DNA of 64,000 bases from Flavobacterium undicola (GTDB lineage Bacteria > Bacteroidota > Bacteroidia > Flavobacteriales > Flavobacteriaceae), in contig NZ_JAAAPM020000010.1 of the NCBI RefSeq assembly GCF_009909155.2, forward strand, positions 1 to 64,000, written 5' to 3'. Numbering within the stretch: position 1 is the first letter of the stretch; each line of letters opens with the position of its first letter. A program made the position numbers and the translations under genes. The notes beneath the pieces are model-generated. The model was not told where the DNA came from, ran no database searches, and saw only the letters and a program-made list of their open reading frames with translations. Shown here in pieces: positions 53,983-62,580 of this stretch.

Positions 53983-54726
53983 ATGAAAGTAAAACTAAGC
54001 GTTATTTTATTAATTTCAATTGTTCAATTTAGTTTCTCGCAATCAAAAAAAATAATTAACGGCAGTGTTCTTTCCCTAAACTTCTTAATTTCTGGTATTG
54101 AAGTCATCAATAAATCTTCAGAACAAAGTACCACTACAAACTCTAATGGTAAATTTTCAATTGCCGCAAAACTAAACGACAGCATCCTCTTTTATCATAA
54201 AAACTACGAACTAAAAGGAATTAAGATAAGTTTCGATGATATTCAAAACGGTACAATTACAATTGAAATCACAAGAAAAGTAGAAGAACTAAAAGAAGTG
54301 GTAATCCATCAAGTTAATGTGGATTGGGCATTTGATAAAAAATGGGAACAGCTGAAAAGAGATGAAGTTGAAGTATACAGAAAAGCAAATACTTTAAAAA
54401 ACCCAGGCGTATATAATGGAACGATAGAGAACGGAATGGATTTTGTCAAAATAGGAAAAATGCTTTTTGGTAAATTATTAAAAAGAAAAAAAGAAAAAGC
54501 TGTTAATCCAGAAGAATTTAAAGAAGTTGCTGCAACTAATTTTGATCAAAAGTTCTATACCGAAACTTTGCAATTAAAGAAAGAAGAAATAGAACCCTTC
54601 CTTACTTTTTGCAATTTTGATCCTGAATCAAAAAAAACAATCTCCGAAAATTCCAATGATCTTATATTAATGGATTTTTTACACAAAAAAAGTATTGAAT
54701 TCAAGAAGATACATGCACCCGAATAA
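53983..54726 (+). CDS. Secreted protein with carboxypeptidase-regulatory-like domain
   Basis: 247 residues with a Sec signal (VILLISIVQFSFSQ). Residues about 20-105 form a CarboxypepD_reg-like beta-sandwich: GSVLSLNFLISGIEVINKSS, TTTNSNGKFSIAAKLNDSIL, and the exit EELKEVVIHQVN. The rest is Lys/Glu-rich and helical, without a known domain. Such proteins are common in Bacteroidota envelopes, often as small relatives of TonB-receptor N-termini. No neighbour explains it. Confidence 0.75.
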   Translation: MKVKLSVILLISIVQFSFSQSKKIINGSVLSLNFLISGIEVINKSSEQSTTTNSNGKFSIAAKLNDSILFYHKNYELKGIKISFDDIQNGTITIEITRKVEELKEVVIHQVNVDWAFDKKWEQLKRDEVEVYRKANTLKNPGVYNGTIENGMDFVKIGKMLFGKLLKRKKEKAVNPEEFKEVAATNFDQKFYTETLQLKKEEIEPFLTFCNFDPESKKTISENSNDLILMDFLHKKSIEFKKIHAPE

Positions 54727-54761
54727 CTCTTTCACATTATTTTTTTGCAATAGTCATTGCA

Positions 54762-54800
54762 ATTGACATTGATATTGATATTGAAATTGAAATTGAAATT
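54762..54800. repeat. Hexanucleotide tandem repeat (ATTGAN, about 6.5 units)
   Basis: Successive units are ATTGAC, ATTGAT, ATTGAT, ATTGAA, ATTGAA, ATTGAA, ATT. The array ends exactly before the TspO stop codon at 54801, so unit gain or loss would alter the 3' end of its mRNA. Confidence 0.8.
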
Positions 54801-55286
54801 TTATCGATTCAACCACCAAATACTAGCATTCAATACTGCGGCAAAACTTACCCAAGCTAAATACGGTAGAAACAAATAACCCGCAATTTTATTGATTTTA
54901 GCAAACTGAATATAGGTTTCATAAATCATCAACCACAAAACGACAATTTCTAAACCAGCCAACATTGGATTTTGTAAACCAAAAAACAAATACGACCAAA
55001 TTGCATTCAATACCAATTGAGCCGCAAAAAACACCAATGCTTTTTTTACCGTTTCTTTGTCATAATCGATTCGATCCCAAACTAATCCTGCAGCCACTCC
55101 CATCATAATGTACAACATAGACCAAACGGGTGCAAAAATCCAATTAGGAGGATTAAAACTTGGTTTAATCAATGTTGGATACCAATCTAAAATAGCGGAA
55201 CGTGTTACAATTCCAGAAAAATAGCCAATAGCAAGACAAGTAACAACAACAATGAGTATTTTGGTAATCTTATTCATTTGATTCAA
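54801..55286 (-). CDS. tspO: TspO/MBR-family membrane protein
   Basis: 161 residues and five membrane helices. Aromatic-rich motifs are typical of the tryptophan-rich sensory protein family: WYPTLIKPSFNPPNWIFAPV, MLYIMMGVAAGLVW, LVLNAIWSYLFFGL and LPYLAWVSFAAVLNASIWWL. TspO binds porphyrins and is linked to oxidative and light stress. Isolated minus-strand gene convergent with the 53983 gene. Confidence 0.93.
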   Translation of the reverse strand: MNQMNKITKILIVVVTCLAIGYFSGIVTRSAILDWYPTLIKPSFNPPNWIFAPVWSMLYIMMGVAAGLVWDRIDYDKETVKKALVFFAAQLVLNAIWSYLFFGLQNPMLAGLEIVVLWLMIYETYIQFAKINKIAGYLFLPYLAWVSFAAVLNASIWWLNR

Positions 55287-55356
55287 TTTGGTTCAAAAAT
55301 AATCAAAAACTTTATACTTGAACAAATAAACAAATGAACGTATAAACCAAAAAAAG

Positions 55357-55364
55357 TATCTTTG
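55357..55364 (+). promoter_or_regulatory. -7 promoter box (TATCTTTG) for the mvaD operon
   Basis: An exact TAnnTTTG match 18 bp before the mvaD ATG, the same TATCTTTGCGC sequence as at the HMG-CoA reductase promoter. Confidence 0.65.
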
Positions 55365-55381
55365 CGCAAATTTTATCATTC

Positions 55382-56482
55382 ATGTTTACAGCAAACGATT
55401 TTATTCCAACTTCATATTCTCAATCTATAGAAAGCGGTAATTTTCAATGGAGCGCACCCAGCAATATCGCTTTAGTGAAATATTGGGGAAAAAAAGACAA
55501 TCAGATTCCGGCAAATCCTTCGGTGAGTTTTACTTTGAATAATTGTAAAACGATTACCAAATTGGCCTTCGAGAAAAAACACTTCGACAAGCTCAGTGTG
55601 ACGGATTCAAAATTTTCTTTTGATTTGCTTTTTGAAGGAAAACCAAAAGAAGCTTTCAAGCCAAAAATCCAAAAATTCTTTGAGCGAATCGAAATCTATT
55701 TGCCTTTTTTGAAAGACTATCATTTTACCATTGATACTGAAAATACCTTTCCTCACAGTTCCGGTATTGCTTCTTCGGCATCGGGAATGGCAGCTTTGGC
55801 AATGAACTTAATGAGTTTAGAAAAAGCCTTAAATCCAGCAATAACTGATGATTATTTTCATCAAAAAGCATCTCTGTTGGCTCGATTGGGTTCAGGAAGT
55901 GCTTGCCGAAGTGTAAAAGGCGAAGTAGTGGTTTGGGGAAATCAAGCTAATATTGAAGGAAGTTCGGATTTATTTGGTGTGGAATTTCCATATAACATTC
56001 ACGAGAATTTCAAAAACTATCAGGACACTATTTTGCTGGTTGACAAAGGAGAAAAACAGGTTTCGAGTACTGTGGGACATGATTTGATGCACGACCATCC
56101 TTTTGCCGAAAGGCGATTTGCACAAGCGCATGAAAACTTAGACAAACTGATTGCCATTTTTGAAAACGGAAATCTGGAAGAATTCATTAAAATAGTCGAA
56201 AGTGAAGCCTTAACATTACATGCAATGATGATGACTTCGATGCCGTATTACATCTTAATGAAACCGAACACCTTGCAAATCATCAATGCGATTTGGAAAT
56301 TCAGAAATGAAACCCAAATTCCAGTTTGTTTTACCCTTGACGCTGGTGCGAATGTGCATGTTTTATACCCAAATAAAAATAAAGAAACCATATTACAATT
56401 TATTAAAGACGAATTAGTTGGCTTTTGTCAAAATGGGCAGTACCTTTGTGACGAAATTGGAACTGGTGCAATGCTATTGTAA
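55382..56482 (+). CDS. mvaD: Diphosphomevalonate decarboxylase
   Basis: 366 residues, GHMP superfamily. Motifs: SAPSNIALVKYWGKKDNQIP, NPSVSFTLNN, the ATP loop PHSSGIASSASGMAALAMNL and RLGSGSACRSVKGEV. The substrate and ATP sites are intact. It converts mevalonate diphosphate to isopentenyl diphosphate. Opposite the -7 box TATCTTTG, it begins an operon that seems to continue through a toxin-antitoxin pair into mevalonate kinase. Residues 66-74 (KHFDKLSVT) are encoded by a sequence resembling an intergenic repeat. Confidence 0.94.
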   Translation: MFTANDFIPTSYSQSIESGNFQWSAPSNIALVKYWGKKDNQIPANPSVSFTLNNCKTITKLAFEKKHFDKLSVTDSKFSFDLLFEGKPKEAFKPKIQKFFERIEIYLPFLKDYHFTIDTENTFPHSSGIASSASGMAALAMNLMSLEKALNPAITDDYFHQKASLLARLGSGSACRSVKGEVVVWGNQANIEGSSDLFGVEFPYNIHENFKNYQDTILLVDKGEKQVSSTVGHDLMHDHPFAERRFAQAHENLDKLIAIFENGNLEEFIKIVESEALTLHAMMMTSMPYYILMKPNTLQIINAIWKFRNETQIPVCFTLDAGANVHVLYPNKNKETILQFIKDELVGFCQNGQYLCDEIGTGAMLL

Positions 56483-56517
56483 TTTTTGTATCTTTATAAT
56501 ATTAATATCTTGAAGTT

Positions 56518-56736
56518 ATGAATATTCAATTAGAGAAATTAGAATTAATAAAAAAAGTCTTGGAGACCAATGACGAATCTATTATTGAATCTATCAAATC
56601 TATTTTCAAAAAAGAAAAGAAAGATTGGTGGGATAATTTGACAGAAGAGCAAAAATTTGAAATTGAAGAAGGAGAAAGACAAATAGAACGGGGAGATTTT
56701 GTTGTTTATGAAGATTTGATAAAAAAATACAGATAA
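56518..56736 (+). CDS. Antitoxin-like protein of a ParE-type pair
   Basis: 72 residues, acidic, helical, with the turn KKDWWDNLTEEQKFEIEEGE and a tail GDFVVYEDLIKKYR. It resembles the small antitoxins found before ParE/RelE toxins in Bacteroidota. There is no obvious ribbon-helix-helix; the N-terminus (MNIQLEKLELIKKVLETNDE) is typical of this type. Its TAA shares a base with the toxin ATG (TAATG), which indicates coupled translation. It begins 35 bp after the mvaD stop, without its own visible promoter. Confidence 0.8.
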   Translation: MNIQLEKLELIKKVLETNDESIIESIKSIFKKEKKDWWDNLTEEQKFEIEEGERQIERGDFVVYEDLIKKYR

Positions 56737-57038
56737 TGAAAAGAGAGATAATCTTTTCAAAAAATGCTGAAAAAAGTTTAATTGATTTATTAGGATATTT
56801 AGAATTAAAATGGTCTATAAAAGTTAGAGACAAATTCATTTCAAAACTAGACAAGTCAATTTACTTAATTCAAAATGAACCAGAAGTTTTTCCAAAATCT
56901 CAAATAAACAAAAACCAACACAGATGTGTTTTGTCTAAACAAACGACTATTTATTATAGCTACAATTCCAAACAAATTAGAATATTAGCACTTTTCGATA
57001 CTAGACAAAATCCGTTAAAAATCAACAAAATAAAATAA
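56736..57038 (+). CDS. ParE/RelE-family toxin
   Basis: 100 residues. The RelE/ParE fold is seen in SKNAEKSLIDLLGYLELKWS, a helix-turn-helix pair, then RCVLSKQTTIYYSYNSKQIR and the closing ILALFDTRQNPLKI (the LFDTRQNP motif of this family). It probably acts on gyrase or on translated mRNA. It is followed after 12 bp by mevalonate kinase. The antitoxin is directly upstream with overlapping codons. Confidence 0.88.
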   Translation: MKREIIFSKNAEKSLIDLLGYLELKWSIKVRDKFISKLDKSIYLIQNEPEVFPKSQINKNQHRCVLSKQTTIYYSYNSKQIRILALFDTRQNPLKINKIK

Positions 57039-57050
57039 GTTCAAACCTAT

Positions 57051-57989
57051 ATGAAAGGACCTTTATTTTACTCAAAAATATTACTCTTTGGAGAATACGG
57101 AATTATTCGTGATTCTAAAGGATTGTCTATCCCTTATAATTTCTATAATGGGGCTTTGAAAAAAGAGGAAAATCCTTCGGCAGAAGCTATTGCTTCTAAT
57201 GCTAGCTTGAAGCGTTTTGCTGATTATTTAGAAAAATTAGAAGAATACAAAACTAATTTAGTGTTTTTTGATTTAGTATCTTTAAAAAATGATATTGCAA
57301 CTGGAATGTATTTTGATTCCAGCATTCCACAGGGTTATGGCGTAGGAAGTAGCGGTGCGCTGGTAGCGGCTATTTACGATAAATACGCACAGAATAAAAT
57401 TACCATTCTGGAGAATTTGACTCGTGAAAAATTATTGCAATTAAAAAATATATTTTCCCAAATGGAGAGTTTTTTCCACGGAAAAAGCTCAGGTTTAGAT
57501 CCATTAAACAGCTACTTAAGCATTCCGATTCTTATTAATTCTAAAGATCATATTGAAGCAACTGGAATTCCAAATCAAAGTTTTGACGGAAAAGGTGCTG
57601 TCTTCTTACTGGATTCAGGAATTATAGGCGAAACTGCTCCAATGATCAATATTTTCATGGAAAACTTAAAAGACAAGGGTTTCCGCGCTATGTTGAAAAA
57701 TCAGTTTGTAAAATATACCGATGCTTGCGTAGAAAACTTTCTTGGTGGCGACATGAAATCTTTATTCATGAATACTAAAAAGTTATCTCGCGTGGTTTTA
57801 AATAACTTCAAACCTATGATTCCGGAACAATTTCATGAAATCTGGCAAAAAGGAATTGAAACCAATGATTATTACTTAAAACTCTGTGGCTCAGGCGGTG
57901 GTGGTTATATCCTTGGTTTCACTGAAGATTTAGAACGTGCTAAAGCATCGTTAAAAGATTACAAATTAGAAGTAGTTTACCAATTTTAA
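57051..57989 (+). CDS. mvk: Mevalonate kinase
   Basis: 312 residues, GHMP superfamily. The start YSKILLFGEYGIIRDSKGLS, the ATP loop PQGYGVGSSGALVAAIYDKY, the substrate-side FHGKSSGLDPLNSYLS and the C-terminal LKLCGSGGGGYILGF are all present. It phosphorylates mevalonate to 5-phosphomevalonate. It lies 12 bp after the toxin gene, in the mvaD operon. The specificity call leans on context as well, since the GYDIA kinase at 21258 is the other candidate. Confidence 0.88.
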   Translation: MKGPLFYSKILLFGEYGIIRDSKGLSIPYNFYNGALKKEENPSAEAIASNASLKRFADYLEKLEEYKTNLVFFDLVSLKNDIATGMYFDSSIPQGYGVGSSGALVAAIYDKYAQNKITILENLTREKLLQLKNIFSQMESFFHGKSSGLDPLNSYLSIPILINSKDHIEATGIPNQSFDGKGAVFLLDSGIIGETAPMINIFMENLKDKGFRAMLKNQFVKYTDACVENFLGGDMKSLFMNTKKLSRVVLNNFKPMIPEQFHEIWQKGIETNDYYLKLCGSGGGGYILGFTEDLERAKASLKDYKLEVVYQF

Positions 57990-58217
57990 TTCTCTTTTCT
58001 TAAAAATTTTACCTCATTATTTGTTTATCAGAAACTTTAGTTTTCTGATATCAATTCTAATTGTATTATAGCAACTAAAAAACCACTCTTCTTTTATCAA
58101 AAAGACCAGACCTGCTATAATTAATTCAATTAAAATAAACAAAGCCCTAGATTTCCCTAAGAAAAATACATTACCTTTAAGTCGCTGTTTTTTTACATCC
58201 ATCTTTAAAAAAACTAT

Positions 58218-59645
58218 ATGCTTGAAAATACTTTTATAAAAAAAATAAAGCTCAGTAATGTTTTCATACCTCTGCTTATAGTTATTGTTTCATGCTCATT
58301 ATTGATTATTAGCAACTACCTAACGATAAAAATATTATCTGCATCAAGAGCTTACATCAATGGAGAATCTCATTATTCCAAGGGACAAAAGGACGCAACT
58401 CTTCATCTCATCACCTATCTTTTCACTAAAGACATTGAGGAATGGAGATTATTTAATAGCGAACTAAGTGTACCTATTGGAGATAAAACGGCACGATTAG
58501 GCTTGATAAATAACTCCCCAATTGAAGCTATCGAAGTAGGCCTTAGAGCAGGAAGAAACAATCAAAAAGATTTTGATGATTTAATATGGCTTTTTAAAAA
58601 CTTCAAATCAGTTTCATTCTTTGCAAAAGCAATTAAAGAATGGGAACAAGGAGATCTACTAATTGAAGAATTAGCCCTTATTGGTAATGAAGCACACCTA
58701 AAAGTATCAACAAATAATTTAAGTCTTAAGGAACAACATCTAATATTAAAAAAAATAAACAGCTTAACGGTAAAATTAACGCAAAACGAACGAAAATTCT
58801 CTGAAACTCTTAGCTCTGGAACACGTTTAATTAAAAATCTTCTTTTAGCTATAAATGTCTTTTTTACCTTAATTATAATAGGGAGTGTAAGTATTTATTA
58901 TTTAGTTATGGTTACCAAACTCAAACGCGCTAAACAGCAGACTGACGAGACAAACAAAAATTTAACCATAGTAAACAAAGAACTAGACAAGTTTGGCTAT
59001 AGTGTATCACATGATTTAAGATCTCCTATTACTTCCCTAAAAGGTTTAATAGAAATCATGAATTCCGAAAATAATATTGAACAAATAAGAAACTATTTAG
59101 CAATGATGAATGAAAGTCTCGACAAACAAGATCAATTTATAAAAGACATTATTGAATATTCGAGAAACAAAAAAATAAAAACAAACGTAACAACAGTAAG
59201 TTTAAACAAGATTATTGATGATACAATTACTCAAAACAAATACCGACAAGAAGCAGACAACATAATTATTTCAAAACAGCTTAGCATTAATATTATTTAC
59301 AGCGATGAATTAAAGTTAAAAATCATTCTTAACAATTTATACACTAATGCGGTTAAATATTACGATGATAAAAAAGAAAAGCCTTTTATCACTATAACTG
59401 CCTTTGAGGACGTAGATTCAAATAAAATTATAATTGAAGACAACGGCATTGGCATCAAGCAAGAATATCAAACTAAAATATTCGACATGTTTTTTGTAAC
59501 CAATAACAACAATAAAGGTACTGGATTAGGACTATACCTTGTAAAAGACGCTGTTGAAAATCTAAAAGGAAATATCGAAATCACATCAGAAGTCAACAAA
59601 GGCACTAAATTCACTATTACATTACCCAAAAAAGTTGCTTCCTAA
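58218..59645 (+). CDS. Orphan membrane sensor histidine kinase
   Basis: 475 residues. Membrane helices at about 14-40 and 206-234 enclose a 165-residue extracytoplasmic sensor domain, helical and without a family I recognise. A short coiled coil leads to HisKA with His265 in YSVSHDLRSPITSLKGLIEI, and a HATPase domain with LKIILNNLYTNAVKYYDD and GTGLGLYLVKDAVENLKGNI. No response regulator is adjacent. It sits between mevalonate kinase and the UbiA-type prenyltransferase, so it may sense an envelope or isoprenoid condition, but that is a guess. Confidence 0.9.
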   Translation: MLENTFIKKIKLSNVFIPLLIVIVSCSLLIISNYLTIKILSASRAYINGESHYSKGQKDATLHLITYLFTKDIEEWRLFNSELSVPIGDKTARLGLINNSPIEAIEVGLRAGRNNQKDFDDLIWLFKNFKSVSFFAKAIKEWEQGDLLIEELALIGNEAHLKVSTNNLSLKEQHLILKKINSLTVKLTQNERKFSETLSSGTRLIKNLLLAINVFFTLIIIGSVSIYYLVMVTKLKRAKQQTDETNKNLTIVNKELDKFGYSVSHDLRSPITSLKGLIEIMNSENNIEQIRNYLAMMNESLDKQDQFIKDIIEYSRNKKIKTNVTTVSLNKIIDDTITQNKYRQEADNIIISKQLSINIIYSDELKLKIILNNLYTNAVKYYDDKKEKPFITITAFEDVDSNKIIIEDNGIGIKQEYQTKIFDMFFVTNNNNKGTGLGLYLVKDAVENLKGNIEITSEVNKGTKFTITLPKKVAS

Positions 59646-59784
59646 ATACTTATTAAACTATAAACATAAAAGAAAATACTAAACTGATTCTTTTTTAGTT
59701 CTTTTTAAACAAATCAAGCTAGTTTTAAAAACAAACTATTAAATTTGAAAAAGAATACTTAAAACCAATCAATAGATTAAAAAA

Positions 59785-60741
59785 ATGTTTAGTAGAAAAA
59801 ACAAACTTTTAGCGTTAAAAATCATCAGTTTGTTCTCTGTCGTTAGAGGCTACAATATTCCAATCATCATTTTAGCACAATATTTATCGGCTATTTTTAT
59901 CCTTGCCCCCGAAATAAGAGCTTTAGAAATTTTACTCGATTTTAATTTATTCCTGATTGTATTTACTTCCTCTTTAACCATTGCATCTGGTTATATCATC
60001 AACAACTTTTACGACAGTAAAAAAGATTTAATTAATAGGCCCAATAAGTCCATGCTTGACCGATTAGTTAGTCAAAGCACCAAGCTTAAGGTCTACTTTA
60101 CATTAAACATTATTGTTGCTTTAATTGCCTTAATGATTTCATGGCGGGCTTTTTTATTCTTTTCTGTCTATATTTTCCTGATTTGGTATTATTCTCATAA
60201 AATCAAAAAATACCCTTTTATTGGAAACCTTATGGCTTCGCTATTAGCTGTATTGCCTTTCTTTGCCATTTTATTGTATTATTACACTAAACTTCCTCTT
60301 TACGAAATAGAAGCATACAAAAGTCAATTTGTGGTAATTTCTGCTCATGCCACTTTTCTATTTTTATTATTACTAATTCGCGAAATGATTAAAGATTTAG
60401 AAAACATCAAAGGAGATTTGGTTGACAACTACAACACAATTCCTATTATTTACGGAGAAGAAACTTCAAAAAAAATAATAAGCTTTCTGAGTCTTTTGAC
60501 CCTGTTTCCTGTCTATATTTTAATCGAAATATACGATGTGGGCTATATGGATATCTATTTCTATTCCTGTTTGATTATTTTAGTTTTTTTCTTAAAATAT
60601 TTATGGAAATCAAATACAAAAGCCCAATTTTTACTACTTCATAATGTGCTTAAATTTCTAATTGTTTCAGGTGTTTTTTGTATTATTTTAATTAATCCAA
60701 GTGTTTTATGGCACGGAAAAAAACTGTTACTGTCGTTTTAA
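59785..60741 (+). CDS. UbiA-family prenyltransferase, probable geranylgeranylglyceryl-phosphate type
   Basis: 318 residues, about eight helices. The first Asp-rich motif is INNFYDSKKDLINRPNKSML and the second REMIKDLENIKGDLVDNYNT (DxxxD spacing). It adds a polyprenyl chain to an acceptor at the membrane. Flavobacterial members in this position are usually named geranylgeranylglycerol-phosphate geranylgeranyltransferase, but a quinone ring or other acceptor is possible. It is close to the mevalonate genes, which feed its substrate. Confidence 0.88.
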   Translation: MFSRKNKLLALKIISLFSVVRGYNIPIIILAQYLSAIFILAPEIRALEILLDFNLFLIVFTSSLTIASGYIINNFYDSKKDLINRPNKSMLDRLVSQSTKLKVYFTLNIIVALIALMISWRAFLFFSVYIFLIWYYSHKIKKYPFIGNLMASLLAVLPFFAILLYYYTKLPLYEIEAYKSQFVVISAHATFLFLLLLIREMIKDLENIKGDLVDNYNTIPIIYGEETSKKIISFLSLLTLFPVYILIEIYDVGYMDIYFYSCLIILVFFLKYLWKSNTKAQFLLLHNVLKFLIVSGVFCIILINPSVLWHGKKLLLSF

Positions 60742-60830
60742 AATACAATTCAACACAATAGAATCTTCTTATTAACGAGTTAGTTAGCGTTTTATAATTC
60801 GCATTTATCAATTAGCAATTATATAAATAC

Positions 60831-60838
60831 TATCTTTG
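60831..60838 (+). promoter_or_regulatory. -7 promoter box (TATCTTTG) for the pseudouridine synthase
   Basis: An exact TAnnTTTG match followed by CA, 19 bp before the ATG. No TTG at the expected -33 position. Confidence 0.6.
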
Positions 60839-60856
60839 CACAAATTATAGAATATT

Positions 60857-61765
60857 ATGAATAATAAGGAAGGCAATAATAAAAGAGGCGGTTCTAGACC
60901 AAATAGTTCTAGACCAAGCTCTAATAAGCCAAAACCTGCGATGCCAAAAAGAGCACAAGGACCTAAAAAAGCAAAGCCAAACACAAAAGTTGCTGAGGTT
61001 GCTACTGACAAAGTAGAAAAAAAACCGAATCAGGCTCCTAAAAGACCTAAAGTAAAAGACGAAATTCGCTTAAACAAATACATATCTAATTCTGGAGTTT
61101 GCTCACGTCGTGATGCCGATATTTACATCCAATCAGGAAATGTGAAAGTAAACGGGATTCCCGTTACCGAAATGGGATACATGGTTAAACCTGGAGATGA
61201 TGTAAATTTTGACGGAGTAAAATTGACACCGGAGAAAAAAGTATACATCTTATTAAACAAGCCAAAAAACTTTACTACAGCTCTTGACGAAGGACAGGAA
61301 TTTAGAAATGTGTTGGAATTAGTAAAAGGTTCGACTACTGCTAAAATTGCCGCTGTAGGGAGAATGGACAAAAACACCACAGGTCTTTTATTGTTTACCA
61401 ATGATACTGATATGATTAGAAAGTTTTCACTACCTAATCAAAAATCATCTAAAATCTATCAGGTTTCATTAGATAAGAACTTGAAATTTGAAGATTTAGA
61501 AAAAATAAGCAAAGGATTGGTACTGGACGGACACCGCGTTTTTGTAGAAGAAGTAAGCTACATTGAAGGAGAAGCAAAAAGCGAAATAGGACTTAAATTA
61601 AAAACGTCAAACGTAAAAGTGGTACGAAATATTTTTGAACACTTCGATTATGATGTTTTAAGAATTGATCGTGTTGCATTTGCAGGTTTAACTAAAAAGA
61701 ACCTACCACGTGGTAACTGGAGATTACTTACCGAACAAGAAATCATCAATTTAAAGAACGTTTAA
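60857..61765 (+). CDS. RluB/RsuA-family 23S/16S rRNA pseudouridine synthase
   Basis: 302 residues. The N-terminal 70 residues are low-complexity (Ser, Arg, Pro, Lys, Asn; RGGSRPNSSRPSSNKPKP), as in other Bacteroidota members. An S4 RNA-binding domain (LNKYISNSGVCSRRDADIYI) follows, then the catalytic core with the Asp in AVGRMDKNTTGLLLFTNDTD and YQVSLDKNL. It isomerises uridine in rRNA. It has its own -7 box, so it is probably separate from the isoprenoid genes. A terminator follows. Confidence 0.94.
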   Translation: MNNKEGNNKRGGSRPNSSRPSSNKPKPAMPKRAQGPKKAKPNTKVAEVATDKVEKKPNQAPKRPKVKDEIRLNKYISNSGVCSRRDADIYIQSGNVKVNGIPVTEMGYMVKPGDDVNFDGVKLTPEKKVYILLNKPKNFTTALDEGQEFRNVLELVKGSTTAKIAAVGRMDKNTTGLLLFTNDTDMIRKFSLPNQKSSKIYQVSLDKNLKFEDLEKISKGLVLDGHRVFVEEVSYIEGEAKSEIGLKLKTSNVKVVRNIFEHFDYDVLRIDRVAFAGLTKKNLPRGNWRLLTEQEIINLKNV

Positions 61766-61782
61766 TTTCTTTTTAAAAACTA

Positions 61783-61819
61783 AAAAGCCGCCTAAAAACT
61801 TGAATTTTAAGCGGCTTTC
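61783..61819. terminator. Bidirectional terminator
   Basis: The arms AAAGCCGC and GCGGCTTT enclose an AT-rich loop. It lies between the convergent pseudouridine synthase and the small secreted protein. Confidence 0.75.
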
Positions 61820-61846
61820 TTACTAATAGTAGTTAATTGAACTTAA

Positions 61847-62263
61847 TTAGTAACTTTTAATTTCTATATATATATCATTCCCACAACCTGAAAATGACTC
61901 ATAAAGCTGAGTATGTTCTTCATTCAAAAAATTATATTCATCGTGAGTTGCAGGTTCGTAAAAAAATCCGTTTGAACCACTTCCTATATAATTATCTTCA
62001 CAAATTACTGGCAATAAAGGATTATTATTACTTCCTGTAGTATTCGCATAAATTTCTATTTCATCTTCTGCAGTATAAGTAAATGCACCTGTTTGAAGAG
62101 TACCTGTACTAGTTACATCGACCACCTTAATATTACTTTTGTAAATTTCTAGATGAGTCTCACCAGATACTGCCCAGGTAATAATTTGTTCAGCGGATTG
62201 GGCAGACATTTTGGTAAAACATACACATAATAATAGAGTTAAAAAAACGGTTAATTTTTTCAT
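61847..62263 (-). CDS. Small secreted protein, unknown
   Basis: 138 residues with a Sec signal (TVFLTLLLCVCFTKMSAQSA). The mature part is acidic and beta-rich, with two cysteines (ICEDNYIGSG and FSGCGNDIYIEIKSY) that could form one disulfide. No family recognised. No promoter box was found; a MITE copy lies about 140 bp upstream of the start. Confidence 0.65.
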   Translation of the reverse strand: MKKLTVFLTLLLCVCFTKMSAQSAEQIITWAVSGETHLEIYKSNIKVVDVTSTGTLQTGAFTYTAEDEIEIYANTTGSNNNPLLPVICEDNYIGSGSNGFFYEPATHDEYNFLNEEHTQLYESFSGCGNDIYIEIKSY

Positions 62264-62399
62264 AATTTAAAAATTTGGTTAAATAATTATTTAATTGATG
62301 AGCCACAAATTTCATAACTCACTCAAATTTAATTATTTATTTTAAATTAACAAGTATTTTCTTTTATTTTTTATATTATTTATTTTACAAAATTTCATC

Positions 62400-62508
62400 T
62401 AATACCATTTAGAATTATAAAACAGTTTTTTTATTTACCTCACCCCAACCCTCTCCAAAGGAGAGGGAGTTGGAAAATCGGATTATTTTATATTTCTAAA
62501 TGGTATAA
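62400..62508 (-). repeat. MITE/REP-like palindromic element, copy 3 (inverted)
   Basis: 109 bp, reverse complement of copy 1 with only a few differences by eye. TAATACCATTTAGAA and TTCTAAATGGTATAA form the ends, and the core hairpin is unchanged. It lies in the 317-bp gap between the SusD gene and the small secreted protein. Confidence 0.85.
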
Positions 62509-62518
62509 TTATTTGATT

Positions 62519-62562
62519 AAAAAAAAGGCTTGCAAGTACAAAGACTTACAAACCTTTTTTTT
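62519..62562 (-). terminator. Terminator of the right-end SusD gene
   Basis: On the minus strand, AAGGTTTGTAAG and CTTGCAAGCCTT arms are followed by a T-run. It lies 20 bp after the SusD stop. Confidence 0.7.
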
Positions 62563-62580
62563 ATAAATTTCTACTATTTA

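Noticed and set aside
58017..58202. A 61-codon minus-strand frame in the gap after mevalonate kinase
   Set aside because: It has one hydrophobic stretch but no promoter, no family likeness and lies in AT-rich DNA between two plus-strand genes; more likely chance.
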